Shown piece by piece: positions 34,801-47,900 of a DNA stretch of 64,000 nucleotides (position 1 is the first letter of the stretch; every line of letters begins with the position of its first letter). Made by a program: the position numbers and the translations under genes. Source of the DNA: Turbatrix aceti (taxonomy: Eukaryota; Nematoda; Chromadorea; Rhabditida; Panagrolaimidae); the NCBI GenBank assembly GCA_963969345.1, contig OZ017766.1, forward strand, positions 2,604,001 through 2,668,000. Reading direction: 5' to 3'. The notes under the pieces are model-generated. The model saw nothing but the letters and a program-made list of their open reading frames with translations, searched no databases and was not told the origin of the DNA.

Positions 34801-35360
34801 CCGTCGGTCGCGTCTACGGACACAGCCTCTGGTGGGGTTTCTAGCAAGTCTGAAGTGCGTGGAAGCGGATTAGGAAAAAGAATTGATTTTTGAAAAAAAA
34901 TGGCATTGCAGGGAAAATGAGAAAATCGGCTCTACCTTTGAGAGCCAGCTCCAAATCCTGTCCAAGGTTTTCAAAGTTGGATACGGAGGGTGCGTCGTCG
35001 GGTATAGGATGCTGCTTGATCCAATTTCCGCACGCATACTCGTAGAAGTCTTCGCAGGGGTCGACTGTCGAATTCATAGACGACAGTATCACGGCGGCTA
35101 AACTGCGTGTATAGGACAAGACAAAAAAGTTTTCAAAAACCTGTGTGGATGCAACTGGGAGTAAGGCAGACATCGTTCGAAGAGGGGGGAAAGAGGAGGA
35201 CGACCAGCAGTGCAAGAAGTGACCCGCATAGGAGGATAATGAGTACAATAACGGTAGCAATGAGTAATCGCTGGCCACCGGACTTTGAATGCGGCTTTTT
35301 TGTAGCACCACCTCCCGTAGGAGGCACCTGGGAGTTGCCGTCAACGGCTGTCTCGGTCAT
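31874..35360 (-). CDS. Neprilysin-like M13 zinc metallopeptidase
   Basis: Ten exons encode 752 residues: 35360-35141, 35097-34936, 34849-34548, 34498-34319, 34275-34037, 33883-33777, 33727-33269, 33027-32921, 32871-32566 and 32050-31874. The longer upstream frame begins with GTG, so ATG 35358-35360 is the start. A cytoplasmic tail of about 25 residues precedes one type II transmembrane helix ([21 protein letters not shown]). The extracellular domain has paired cysteines ([14 protein letters not shown]), NAFY (546-549), the zinc motif H587-E-I-T-H591, the third ligand in G-E649-N-I-A-D653, and the C-terminal CRVW. Numbering is within a few residues of human neprilysin. All catalytic residues are present, so an active ectopeptidase that trims small signalling peptides is expected. 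Nematodes have several such genes; the exact ortholog is not claimed. A GGC-repeat tract lies about 230 bp upstream of the start. Confidence 0.97.
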
Positions 35361-35589
35361 GATCACTTGGCGGGTACCACTCTTGGTGGGTGCTTGATTG
35401 ACCGAACGCACAGACACACACCCACGAGACGGAAGAGGGGGAGGCTAGTGGGTGCCAATAAAACACAAATTAGCGATTGTCGTCGACTTCGTCGAACACA
35501 AAAAAGTGCCACAAGACGTCGGCGTCGGATAGAAGAGAAGAAGGGGATGACACAACAGCCCCGAGAGTCGGTCGACCAGGCACACCAGT

Positions 35590-35622
<33 letters not shown>

Positions 35623-37191
35623 GCGCTCGCTATAGCTGTCAGTTCTTGCGCCTATGGCGGCGGCCGTTAGTTAGTTGCTTTCGGGACAGAAGACACGCGT
35701 CCCGCGTGTGCGTCCCTATTCCTCCTTGCCTCGGAGGCGGCGTAGTCCCCGACGGCGCGGGAAAGCGTGTGGTAGAAGGGAGAAGACCTGTCACATTTTG
35801 ATTATAAGCTGCGCCTGGGAAGGGGGAGATCACACACACACGCACACCCCGGCCGGATGATGATCTTTCGCACACAGCCGGCGCTGCCAGCAGGCCGAGA
35901 TTGTCTAACCAAGCCCCGCTGCCAGCCTTGCGTCGAGACGATCATTCACTTGCCTCAATCACAAGTGGCAACCAGTTTTGACTCGACTCGACCCTGCCGG
36001 CCCTGTGATCGCACTGCCTACCATCACATCACCACCTGTTGCACTCTCCGACTCGGGACGGGCTGTCAGCTACTTTTACGTGAGAACACGAGTGACGGCA
36101 AGATAGAGTCGGGAAGTTCTTTGATTTCGCGAAACTATCCAAAAACTGACAAATTTGTTGCGTGAGATCGGATTGCCTAAATTGGCTTTTGAAAAAAACT
36201 GATGACACATGATCGGGAAATTTTACTTTAGTTTGTTTAGATTGGAAATGTGCAAGTTTTTTGTTTCATTCTTTCATTTTGATTAACTGGATGTTTCTGA
36301 TGGCAGTGAATGTCATAAAAATGTTTCCATTTAAAAAAAAATTAAAAAATTCACTGTGAATTCCAATAGATCGTTCTTAGGTCAGAATGGCCATTTAGGC
36401 TGGTCCCAGGGCAGTCCCCGGCGTCAGTCAACCGAAGCGTTCCCGTCTTCTGCAACACTCACAAAAAAGCGATAACGCAGCAGACGGAAGACGAACCCGG
36501 CTTCTTCCGTCCTTTGTGAAACACAAATTGCATTATTCCTGTGGATAGGTCGGACTCGGACCAAATCGAATAAGCCGAATACTTTTCGTTGTTTTTTCTT
36601 TTGTGAACTGCGAGCTAGGGACCGGACTGGCGAGATGTGATCTTTGCTCGCAGACATCGTTATTTTTCCTTCGCATGTTTTTATCCCCTGCTGTTTCTGC
36701 CAAAGCAGAATCATCAGAATTATGTGTTTCCCGGAATTTATTAGGTTAGTAATGCTGAACTCAATCCCTGGCATCGGTGGTCTGTGAAAGTCAAAAACTG
36801 GAACGTCTTGATTTCGAAATAAATAGTTTTCAACTCAACAAAAATATTTGTACACTGTGAAAATAAAAATGTACTGTTGGTAGGGTCAAAAATTTTTTTA
36901 GTTTGTATAGAACATAAAGAACTAGACACTCAGACGAAAGAACTTCGCGCTTTGCGAATTTCTACGGCATGCTATCCTTCATGTAACGAACGACATAATA
37001 CGTGTTATGTACAAAAACAGACAATGCATGCACGCAGCGGTTATATTTTTCTCTGTGGCAGAAAGTCTTGAAAGAATTAAAGTGTACGGATAAATAATAA
37101 TTAAGCACACGGGAATCCCTGATTGCAAGTGTCGAGGCAGGATGACCGGCTGGACTGGGCTGGGCTAGGTTGGGTTCGTAATGGGCAGGGG
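35361..37191. other. Neprilysin upstream region and spacer
   Basis: This runs from the neprilysin start to the stop of the LAPTM4-like gene. The first 700 bp are GC-rich and hold a GGC tract (35589-35625) and CACACACA runs, as expected for a promoter or 5' UTR. From 36.1 kb it is A/T-rich. No coding exon is supported. Confidence 0.45.
35589..35625. repeat. GGC trinucleotide tract
   Basis: The plus strand shows a nearly pure GGC/GCG trinucleotide run, interrupted by one CAGC. On the minus strand, where the neprilysin gene lies, it would be a GCC tract in the promoter or 5' UTR. Confidence 0.8.
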
Positions 37192-39538
37192 TCAAACGTT
37201 GGACATGATCGAGGTCGGCTGCTGTACCGTGGCGCTGGGCGTGCCGCCTCGGGCACTGCCGGTGGCAGGCCGCTGACTCACCGCCCCGGTTGCGGGATCG
37301 TATTGAATAGTCATCTCCCAGTTTATCTGGAATTTGGAAAGACTTGTTTTAAACTGCATTTGAGTTCAATTTCGGAAGGGAATGCTTTTTTAAAATTTTT
37401 TTGAAAAAAACTGTTTTTTCGTTTCTTATAGAAAGCATGATTTTAAACTGTTCTAAGGGAAAAGCAGAGTTGTTTAATTAACTGCTCGACTCGTTAACTC
37501 ACGTCGTATTTCCTCGGCTGGTTACTGGCCGGATCATCCGCCGGAGCGGGAGGAATGACGATCTGCTGGGGTGGAATGGTGATGCCTGCGCCCTGGAGGG
37601 GATTGAACTGCATAGGCATTCCGCCCTGCACCGTGACAGGTGTCGGCGGCGCCGGGGGTGTGATTGGGGTCATGGCGGCGCCAAAAAGCTCGGCTTGGGT
37701 CGACGTGTTTCTGAGATCGAGTCTCGACACGCGACGCGACGACGATCTTCTGCGGTGACGGTTGTACCGCCTATCCTCGGAGTCTGAAGACGAGCCGTCG
37801 TCCCGGTAGCGCCGTGACTCGGTGGACTCTGTGATCTCACTGGATCCGGCGTCAGAACAGTCACAGGTCCGGTGATTCCGTCGCTTCCTGTGGTGATGGC
37901 TGGAAGAGTGGTGTCGGCGATGACGGCGCTCGCAATGCCGACAGTTGGATCGATGCCGACGCCGAGATCGACGGCGTTCCACCTCGCGTGGCACGTCTTG
38001 GAAGCTGTCATCGAAGAAGGAGGGGACAGAGTGACTGTGCTGAAGCTGGGTAAAGCCGGGTTCGATCGAATCGTCCGGCATGGGTGTTCGGTCTATAAAA
38101 AAGGTTTTTTAACTGTTGGGATAGGTTTTCTTTGGTAAAAAAGTTTTTTAGCTGGTGGTAATTTATCACTTTTTTGCTATTATGATCAAAAGAATGCCAT
38201 CCTGACTGATCTGTTCCTGATATCATTATCACGCTGAACCTGATATCAGAAAAAAACAATAACTGGTGGTGAGAAAAAATCCGTTTTTAGCGTACCGTAT
38301 CTCCTCTTCGGCAGCGAGTGTTTTCCGTCAAAGTAGGGATCGGGCGGCGGCATCGGGCCTCCCGGGCCGGACATCATCTGGTTTTCCTGCATCCAGCGGT
38401 CCATCTCCCACGGCGACCTCCTTGGATAGGGGCCCAGATCGGGATCGGGGTCAAGTGGTGGCGAAGGATCAGGTATCGAAAATCGATCGTACTTTTGCTT
38501 CCGCTTGCCCTCGTAATACTCCAGCTCCCTGTTCATGCGGTTGTAGAAAACGAGTACGACGACAAAGAGGTACACGTTGAGGAACACGCAGAGTATCTCG
38601 AGAATCGTGAGCACCAGCCAGTAATCACGGACGTCTCCTGCCCACCACGTCACGCAGTAGGCCGTCGACGTGAGCACGCTGGCGATCATGCACGGGAACC
38701 ACGGCCATACCAGAAAGCGGGACCAGGCGTGGACGCCATAGATGAGAGCGACGCTGGCAAACAGGAGAAAGAACGAGACTATCAGGCACAAGACTTGAAC
38801 GACGAAGAGGCCTGAAAGAGTCGTGAAAAGGGGTTTTTAACTGATGCGAAATCGAAACATATCCCGAGCGCAAAACAAAAAAATTTAACTGGACAACCGT
38901 AGTAATCTTTTATCCCCAGGCATACCTGTGTAGTACCGTTCCTCGGGCGACTGCCAATAACTCTCGTAGTACGATGGGATGTCAAACCTGCCGTACGTGT
39001 TGTAATTGGGCAAGAGAGTATTGGCTGCGCGATCCCGTTCGTACTTTATCGCCGCCATTTGCCATCCAAAAATGCCGAGTTGGACAACGGCAAAGATCTG
39101 TAAGCCTTTGATTTCTCACGATTGCATGGGTCCCAGAAAAACAATTTTAGTCAAACAACTGCGCTCGGGATTTTTCGGTGGATGTGCAGAAACTGAGTTC
39201 AGCCTACCTTGGACCAGGGCAGACGTGCGAGCGGTGCTGGCCCCCACGCAGGGACAGTAGTAGTCGCACTGGAGGTTGGCCTGCGCCATCGTAACGTGCT
39301 CGCACTGCGAAAGCACGCCCCACTGCCAGCCGTACATGGCCATCTGGGCACAGGCAAAGACCTATAGAAACAAAGGTTTTCAGTGCAGAAAAAACAGAGA
39401 TAGAGAAAGAAGTGGCTCCGAGCGCAGTTGATCGATCAAAAATTGTAAAACTGCAAAATGTTTACTTACGGCCGACCAGATGCCGATGACGATGGTGGCA
39501 TCTTTGAGCTTCCAGCAGCAACACGGGTTCCACCCCAT
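37192..39538 (-). CDS. LAPTM4-like multi-pass membrane protein
   Basis: Six exons, 39538-39470, 39361-39208, 39105-38926, 38811-38296, 38092-37503 and 37326-37192, encode 547 residues. The N-terminus is MGWNPCCCWKLKDATIVIGIW. A cysteine cluster before an isoleucine-rich first helix is seen in lysosomal LAPTM4/5 proteins. At least three more hydrophobic helices follow (LFVVQVLCLIVSFFLLFASV, CMIASVLTSTAYCV, LVLTILEILCVFLNVYLFVV). The long C-terminal tail is cytoplasmic by inference: Pro-rich, then an Arg/His/Ser-rich segment, then a Pro-rich one, ending in INWEMTIQYDPATGAVSQ. The closing motif looks conserved in nematode proteins of this kind, from memory. LAPTM proteins sit in late endosomes and recruit ubiquitin ligases through PY motifs; no clear PPxY is seen here. 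The second acceptor must be ATCAAAG (39106) to keep frame. The LAPTM4 name is a structural resemblance only. Confidence 0.78.
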
Positions 39539-42505
39539 GGCAAGAAGGGATCAGGCGACTGGCAGAAGGCTTTTTACAGCAAACCTGGTGAAAGTAGGGG
39601 CATTCCTGAGATACAGGCTGAAAAAAGATTTTTGGATTAACTGCCAAAATCTTGAAACGTTGCGCGCATATTGATTGCTACAATACAAAACTATGTGGTT
39701 TGCTTTTTCGAAATTGCCAATTGCTCGAGGTGATATCTGAGCAGTTGATACAACTCAAATATAAAAAATTTTGTTTTTCGCAAAAGTTCAAAAATAAAAA
39801 TAACTGGATAAATAATATCATTCATCTTAAAATATGCGCTACAAATAAGCGCAATCGCAACCGGAGGATAGAGGAAAGGGGGTGGCTGTGGAGAGTGGGT
39901 GATTCACGACAACAGCCCAGAGAAAATGAATTTTGCCTGGTTGAAACGTGATTCATTCTCGGACGTGGTGTGGTTTGAGGGGAGGAAAGCAAAAACTGGA
40001 CAAAGGGGGGCAGCAATCAGCCTTGCCACAAGAAATATTATTTGTAAACTACGGCAGTGTTGACGTAGAACAACCCGTCGGGCCACAGGAAAAATTAAAT
40101 GTAAACTGAACGAGACATTTTTGTCAAAAATAAAAAATCACTGCATCGATTGTTTTAATGTTGCCACTCTCGAAACTTTGAGAATGTGTCGAACACTGAT
40201 CAGAAATGTGTACAGCGAACGCGAAATACGATTTTGACGTTTGCAAAAATTTTAGTCGTCCGCGGTATCGTCAAGGAGGAAAGCAAGACAAACAAAGATG
40301 CGGCGACGATCATTCCATCGATGGGATGAGCAAGGACGTGTTGGGAGACAAAATATGGATCTGGGAAACACGGTCTGGTCTACGGGACGCGATGAAAGAA
40401 TAACTGATTTAAAAAATTGTACAAGCTCCCTATTTAAATACTTTTAATCACTAAAAATTATATGAACATGAATGTACATTTTTTTCAGTTCGCACAAGAA
40501 ATCACTGATCAACTGGAAAAAAGTTGTATTCTATTTTTTAATCACAAAAAATATATGGACACCGATATGTACATTTTTTCGGATCGAACAAAAAATCACT
40601 GTTCAAAGGCAGTTTACATCAAAAACTATTCGACTCCCGCACACAACCACGCAAGCCCCAAAACTAAATAGAGTGAAAAATCAGAGAATTCCATCGACCT
40701 GTCGTTGTTTGCGAGTCGTTGCTTTACCAGACCAAGCGGCCTCCCATCTGGAAAAGAAAAGAGATAAGAGGCCCGGGCGAGGCAGACCTGCTTCTTCGCT
40801 CGCCAAAGATGGGCAGGAGAGAAGCGCACGTCCAGCGTGTCCCATCGCATCAACAACAACAACAGCGACGACGACGACGATTGCAAGCACCCGCCCGCGG
40901 AGTGCAAACAAATGTGATACGGCCGGCTGTCATCTGGAACAGTCCTGCGTTCACCTTTCGCATCCCTCGCGCACCCAGGTTAGGAGGGGGTGTGCTGGAG
41001 GACTGGAGTGTTCCGCTCTACGGTAGCCAGGCCGACTGCAACAACGCCCCGTGACACCCGACTCGCGGTCAGCCAGGGTGCTTGTTGACAGCCGAGACCG
41101 CCCCGCAACTTGCAACACGAGCGAACGCTAATCCTCCCCCGCGCGCGCAAGCGTTCAACCGAAACGCCGCAACAACAAGGCTTTGTCGTCCAGGTAACCC
41201 CCTCCCGCGGTTGCCTTCAAATTTGCATAATGCATGAAGCCCCTCGGGCTAACTGGTGGTCAGCGGTGGCTGTGAACGGACTCCAGGTATCCAGCTATGT
41301 TGGGTGGAGGGGCGGACTGCTTGTGTAATAACCCTTCGCCTCCGTTCTCCAAGCTGCAATTCTTGTGCATACTATACATATGCGAGCATGTAAGTGATAT
41401 ATCCCTGAGGTACTACTGTTGCATGACTCGTAGGTGTATAGTAAGACCAGACCCAATGCATGAAATGAAAGATAAACTGTACACAAAACATTGTAGAGAA
41501 ATACGTTTTTTTAATTCGAACACATGAACTAAAATTACTACAACTGGTTATAGTCGAAATTATCAATTTTGAATTTAATTAAGATTTGAATTTAATTAAT
41601 CGTTAACTGGTGCGAATGCAGTGACAATGAATTTCCAAGACATTGGAATTACAAAAAAAAACTGTCGACGTTTTTTAAAACTGGGCAATAAAGTGTTCAG
41701 AGATGTCGTTTGTGATGGATAATGTGTTAAAAATATAAAAATTGGACGTGCCATTTTGACATATCGGGTTTAGCACTTTTTCAAGTGATGACCCCTAATT
41801 TTTATATTTTTTGCAGAACAGAAATTAATAAATAAAACAAATTCTTCCACAGACCCTCACATGCCCCAAGTGTCCATGTCCTTGAATTAATTGCCTGGTT
41901 GTTCATCTCCCGCTTTGTTGCGTCGCAGGCTGCAGCATTAATGCGCAAAGCAGCGGAAAGGAAGGAGAAAGCGAGCCAGCATTGTTCGTGCCGGTCGGTC
42001 ACCGCGTGCCGTCGACGAGGCTACGCCGGCATCGGGGGATTTCGTGCGGCTAAGACTCGTGTCGTTTCCCCGAGGCGTGCACCTTGTCCGTTTTTGTGCT
42101 GGGATCGAGAGCGATCGCGCCGGCTGCTGCCCTGGCTACAGCTGCGGCCGGGAGGGAAAGCATCCGTCAGGAAGATGGACAAACACCAGATTTGTTTCGT
42201 GCCTGTCTCGTCCTAAGCAGCAGCAGCAGCGTTATTTTTTGCCCGGGATGCAGGGTGACCCACCAGAGGTCGATCGCGGGCAGCGGCTATCGTTCATCCA
42301 TTTTTTCTTCTCAGGCAGTCGTAGTTGAGCCGGGTCGAACGCCGGCTGAAAAAAACTGTTCTTCTAGTTTTCGGGTGACTTTCTCATTTATTGTTCTGGC
42401 CAGGAGATAAGCTTCTTGTTTTTTGGTATTATGTCAAAACGGCCTTTAATGATTCGGACAAAGATTTTTAAAACTGAAGTACAATTTTTCAAGGAATTTC
42501 AGAAA
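39539..42505. other. Spacer between divergent LAPTM4-like and lysyl hydroxylase genes
   Basis: These 3 kb should hold both promoters. From 39.6 to 40.6 kb and 41.4 to 41.9 kb the DNA is A/T-rich and contains many plus-strand AACTG motifs. From 40.7 to 41.3 kb and 41.9 to 42.3 kb it is GC-rich. Two short open frames around 40.7-41.05 kb read through each other in different frames and show no family pattern. Confidence 0.45.
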
Positions 42506-44958
42506 ATGCGGGGCGCCTCTATGCTGCTACTCCTCTTCGAGGGTCTTTTACTTTGCTCCTGGGCAGCAGATGCCGTTGATCCGAAACTGCATTTAATTAC
42601 AGTGGCCACGGAGGAAACTGATGGCCTGCGTCGTCTCCAGAAAGGTGCCGAGAAGCACGGTCACACGCTCCACATCCTGGGCATGGGCCAACGATGGCAG
42701 GGCGGCAGCATGGCCGGTCTGGGCGGCGGCCAGAAGGTCCGGCTGCTCAGGGAGCATTTGAGCGACGCCGGATTGTCTGACAACACCGTTGTGCTCTTTG
42801 TCGACGCGTAAGTTTTTTAAATTAACTGTCTTTCAAATTTTTTAAGTTTGTTTTTCAGATACGATGTCGTCATCACTGCTGACCCGGTCACCATCCTGAC
42901 GCGCTTTGTTCAGGAATTCCAAGACAAAAAGGTGGTCTTCGGCGCGGAGCACTTCTGCTGGCCGGACCGCAGCCTGGCCCCCACCTACCCCGTTATCAAG
43001 TTTGGCCAGCGCTACCTAAACTCGGGGCTGTTCATCGGCTACGTCAGAGAAATTGAAACTATCGTTGCGCTCGGCGAAGACCTCTACGACTACGATGACG
43101 ACCAGCTCTTCTACACCAAACTTTACCTCGACGAGGGCCGTCGCACCAAACTGGCCATCGGTCTCGACCACCTCTCACTCATCTTCCAGAACCTAAATGG
43201 CGCGGGCGAGGACGTGAAGATCGAGTACGACGAACAAGGCCACGCGCTGCTCTTCAACGCAGCCTTCAACACCCACCCCATCGTGCTCCATGGCAACGGG
43301 CCGGCCAAGTACTCGCTCAACTTTTTGGAAAACTACGTTGACGGCGCTTACGTACGAGGCACGGGGTGCGCGAGGTGCGGGCACGTGGAAGTCAAGGATA
43401 AACTGTCCACCTACCCGATCATCACTCTCGCGGTCTTCATTGCGAAGCCTATCTGCTTTGTGGAGGAGTTCTTCGAGGCTCTCCTGGCCTACGACTACCC
43501 CAAGGACCACATCGACCTGTTCATTTACAACAACCAGCAGCGTACTGATACTGCCGTGAAGGATTTCGTCGAGAAGGCCTCAAAAGAATACAGATCGGTC
43601 CAGTTCAAAGATTCCGAAGCCGGTATTTGCGAGTACTCGGCGAGAAACGAGGCGTTGTGGGTTTTTTAACTGTTCCAGACATCGCTGATAAACCGCCCGC
43701 AATTTACGATTTTAGTCACTTTGCATTGCAACAGAACTCCGAGTTCGTATTCACCATCGACGCCGACGTTTACCTCAAACCCCTGGCTCTCGTTCATCTC
43801 ATCCAGCGCGCCATCGAGGATGAATTGTACGTTTCTATTTTTTAACTGATTTGGGGCAATGACTTTTTTAGAAGAATTCTCACGCCCATGGTCATGATCA
43901 AAAACCGCACATTCTCCAACTTCTGGGGCGCGATTTCGTCGACTGGCTACTACGAACGCTCCACGGACTACATGGACATCACGGAAGGCGCCATCAAGGG
44001 TTTCTTCAACGTGCCCTTCGTTTCTTCCGCTCTCCTGATCACTGCCGCCAAGCTCCCGTACTTCATCGAGTCGTACAACTACAACAAGAAGCTGGACGCC
44101 GACATGAGTTTTGCCAAACTTTGTCGGGATAAGGTTGGTTAAAACTGCGAGTACATTTGATAACTTTACTATTTCCGTTTCAGGGCCACTTCCTGTACGT
44201 TGATAACCAGGAAGACTACGGCTTCATTGTTGCCACTGAGTTTTTCTCCTCACTGTCGGACGACGTCGTGTATCCCGAAGTCCTGGATTACCCGAACAAC
44301 AGGGACCTCTGGGAGGCGAGGTACATCCACCCTCTGTACCACGACCTGCTCAAGGAAGACACCGTTGTTGATCAGGCGTGTCCCGACGTCTACGACTTTC
44401 CGTTTTTGACCGAACGCTTTTGCACGGAGCTCATTGAAATTATGGAGAACTTTGGGCAGTGGTCCGATGGATCCAACTACGACAAGCGTCTGGATGGTGG
44501 GTACGAGAACGTCCCGACGCGCGACATCCACATGAAACAGGTCGGCTTCGAGCGGCAGTGGCTGCAGATCTTGGATGACTACGTCGCACCTCTCCAGGAA
44601 AAGATTTTCATCGGGTATTATCAAAGAGTAAGTTTTTTGTGTTTGAAAAATAGAGTATAACTGAGATTATCAGCCTGTGAAGGCAAACATGATGTTTGTC
44701 GTCCGCTACCGCCCCGACGAGCAGCCTTCGCTCCGGCCTCACCACGACGCTTCAACGTACTCCATCGACATTGCACTCAACCGACGCGGCGTCGACTACG
44801 AAGGCGGCGGGGTGCGGTACGTGAGATACAACTGCACTGTGCCTGCCGATGAGCCGGGCTACGCCATGCTCTTCCCCGGCCGACTCACGCACCTCCACGA
44901 AGGTCTGCCCACGACGAAAGGCACGCGGTACATCCTCGTGTCCTTCATCAACCCCTAA
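42506..44958 (+). CDS. PLOD: Procollagen-lysine 2-oxoglutarate 5-dioxygenase (lysyl hydroxylase)
   Basis: Six exons, 42506-42807, 42859-43656, 43716-43826, 43872-44133, 44184-44627 and 44674-44958, encode 733 residues, the usual family length. A signal peptide ([18 protein letters not shown]) leads into an N-terminal glycosyltransferase-like domain with the DxxD motif [14 protein letters not shown] second such domain (FVFTIDADV) and the C-terminal dioxygenase follow. Iron ligands are H662, D664 (RPHHDAST) and H714 (LTHLHEG); R724 binds 2-oxoglutarate (GTRYILVSF). The enzyme hydroxylates lysines of collagen in the ER and may glycosylate the product. Nematodes have one essential copy (let-268 in C. 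elegans), needed for type IV collagen secretion. ATG 42506 follows an ATTTCAG acceptor by 3 nt, which fits trans-splicing; an in-frame ATG at 42416 lies before it. AATAAA is at 45067-45072. All five introns are 46-59 nt. Confidence 0.97.
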
Positions 44959-47900
44959 CTGCTTTAATGAATCTCTCGGAACGAAGTTCCTAGCCTTATC
45001 GTTGTTATCTTTTTTGATGCGGGAGTGATCGCATCTTGTTATTGCCTTCAACTTGCCTCCTTTTTGAATAAAATTTATTATTTTGTAACAAAAAAACTGA
45101 CCTTTTCTAGTTTTCAAAAAAAAATCAAAATAAATAATCAAAATGTTTTTCCAAAAAAAAATACTTATTAATTTCATTATTTTATAAAAAAACTGATTTT
45201 AAGGGTCACCAAAATTGGTATTTCAAAAAATTTAACTTATGCGTTCCGCATTTTGTTGTGGTAAAGTAATCACAATATTAACCGCGACCATCATAGTTGG
45301 GCAAAAAATGAAGGCTTTCAGAAGTCAAAAAAAATAACTGAAAAAGTTTTTTTGTGGAAGCATGCTTCTACAATTCTGACAGACTGAAAAACAAAAAATC
45401 CTAACAGCTACCGTGGCAGGCTTTTAAAATCGACGTGGACATTAATAATACTGAAGCATTCAACGCATTTTGTGCTTTCCCACAATGCGTTTATCAGACA
45501 GAGTTTTCGATCAATTCAATGCATCGTCGTCAGAGAAAACGCGAGGATGAAGCAATACGCGCTGATCGACGGCTCATGATTCAGCTCTTTGTGTCCTCCC
45601 TCACCCTGACCGAGCTTATTCACACCTTTTGCGTAGTGCTTGTACGCTAGGCCCTGGCAGCAGTGTTTTTTTCGACATTTCAAGGAAGCCGGGAGCCCGT
45701 GCTGTACACCGTCACCTTGCATAATTTGTTAACCTTAACCTTCTACTTCTTTGCTACCTATAAAAAAGTACCGTAGGGAGTATGCTAATGAGTACCGCAA
45801 TACGGACCTTTGGCATTTGGCTGACGAGGCTGACTACGAGCTGTTGCAAAGGGTCCGGTATTGCCTTGCGCGTCGTTGTCTGTGTTTACGATTACGACGA
45901 ATTGGCATTCGCCACAATTTTTTAAACTGTACAGATAGCCGATGACTTTGGTAAAACACTTCGCAAGTCGGTCCGCGTGCCATTTACAATTGTTCGAATG
46001 CACACTTCTTTGTTCTTGTAAACATCGAAGTCGACTGTGTCGCCAATATCCGTTGTCTAATCGGTGTCCCACAATTCTGGATCACAAATTATGAATAGTG
46101 ACAGTTTGAAACAAGACACTGTAGTCCTGGATTTAAGCTTGACATCACAGAACACGCGCACGCACGGAGCGCGTACACGGCCTTTGTTTTGTCTGGGATC
46201 GTGATTCTTTTCCTTGTTACTGTTTAGCCAAGGTTCAGGGTTACGACATTGTTTTGTGTCGTACAAATCACTTACCCGCAGCAGGCAGATGTTGTTGAGT
46301 AAGCTATCAGCCCATTTGCAGGCTTTTTTTCAAGGCCACAACGCCTTGAGGCGTCAAACTCTCAATTTTTGTCGCCCTGCGTTTCGATGCGCCAGATGTT
46401 CAATTGGGCGGCTTTACCGATTGAGGCAAAGCGCCGTAATCAGACGACGCCTCTCACTTGCCCTTGAAACTCCTTTTTGGGCCTGGTTAAGTGTCGCAAA
46501 CATACAAAGTATAACTGAGATCCTGTAACCAAAGGTGATCGCGGTTTCAAACCGATTTTGCGAGTTTCACTTCGCGTATTCACTGCATGACAGATGTAAA
46601 ATCAACCTAATTGGTTGGTGTAACTGCCATCTTTCACGTTCTTTTAATTTAGTGAAATTTAGTTTTAAAGACCTTTAAAATCCCAGCCTATTAGATGGAA
46701 ACAACTGTAGTTTTGCGAAAAGAAAACTGTCTACATCATACAAAAACAACTTTTACCTAATTAAAATTTACTAATGATGCGGTTTGCATGTATGCCGGCC
46801 GCTAGCTATGTAAAAGCCCGCCTGTAACTTTTCCTGTAGCCACAGAGCACAGTCTGCCGCGCCCTGCTCCACAAGTTGCACCTTGCCTCGCCGTGAGACG
46901 GTAATCAAGCAGTTCGCGGCGCCAGAGGGAACAGACACTGTGCGACAGAAAAAATATCATAAGCAATGCTTGAGGCATTCGGGGCGGATAATCGGTCAAT
47001 AAGACACGCTTCTCATTTGGGCAGGGTAAATGGGGTCTGGTGGCCTCGAAAACAGGGAGTGCAATAGGTGGGCCTTGCGCCTAATTAAAAATCATACTTT
47101 GGGCCACGGCAAAGTGCCGCAGAGTAAGTTGTGCGTAGCAGCAGAAGTCGGGAGCGCAGGTAGGTAGCCAGTCACGTTGACGGCTCGGCGACGTGCCTTT
47201 GACCAAGGTTTTTATATTTTTAATTTAATTTGGGTTGCACTGTTGTTACATGATGACTTGCTTTACCGCCAAGGCAGGCAGTGTTAGGGCTCAGGGAATG
47301 CTATTATTCTGTTGCGCGGAACTGATGAATTTGGAACTGTGCCCCGCAACACCTCTCTTCCGGGTTCCGGTACCTCATCTTGCGCACGGCACTTAGAATA
47401 TAACTGGCCTTTGCAACCGCTCCTGTTTAGGACATTTAAAAAAAATTGAAAACTGAATTCAGATGATATTTCGTAATTAGGGATATAATTTTGCCTAACA
47501 AAGGTCCTTTCCGCAAAACTAGCTTGGTTGCCGTTTTGCGTGCAGGTGATGACGCGCCGCTAATTGACAATAATGGACTGTTGCGTGTAGTTCCCTCGCC
47601 CTAAAGAATAGCATTTCACTTCCCAGCCCACGTGCATTCAAATTCCGCGGCATCCTATTCTGGGATTTTACTCTGATTTGTTTACCTGCTCTGCTCGCCT
47701 TTTCTTTTCGGCCAAAAAAATTGTTCCGCTTTTTTTCAGGCCGTAAAAAGTTAGCATAATGCCAAAACGAAAAAAATATTCGGTCTGTACCGGGTCTTTG
47801 TTACCTGGCAGAGAGGGGGTAAAAAAGGTAAAAAAAACCTGTGTTTATGTGCAGATCGACACTCTGCAAGGAGCTTCTAAAAAAATCACTGGGTGTTTCG

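Noticed and set aside
40472..41054. Overlapping open frames with a short Cys-rich end near 40.9 kb
   Set aside because: Two frames are open across the same GC-rich DNA, which suggests chance. There is no signal peptide or domain.
42416..42505. Upstream in-frame ATG for lysyl hydroxylase
   Set aside because: It would place about 30 charged residues before the signal peptide, and an ATTTCAG acceptor lies directly before the ATG at 42506.
43657..43678. Possible 22-nt intron in the lysyl hydroxylase gene
   Set aside because: A 59-nt intron (43657-43715) gives the conserved ARNEAFHFALQQN junction. A 22-nt intron would not, and is below any normal size.
45785..46266. Minus-strand frames with a piece reading SNNCKWHADRLAKCFTKVIG
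   Set aside because: It faintly recalls a DDE-transposase N-C-x-x-H-x-x-x-R-L block, but the frame is broken by stops and no other catalytic part was found.
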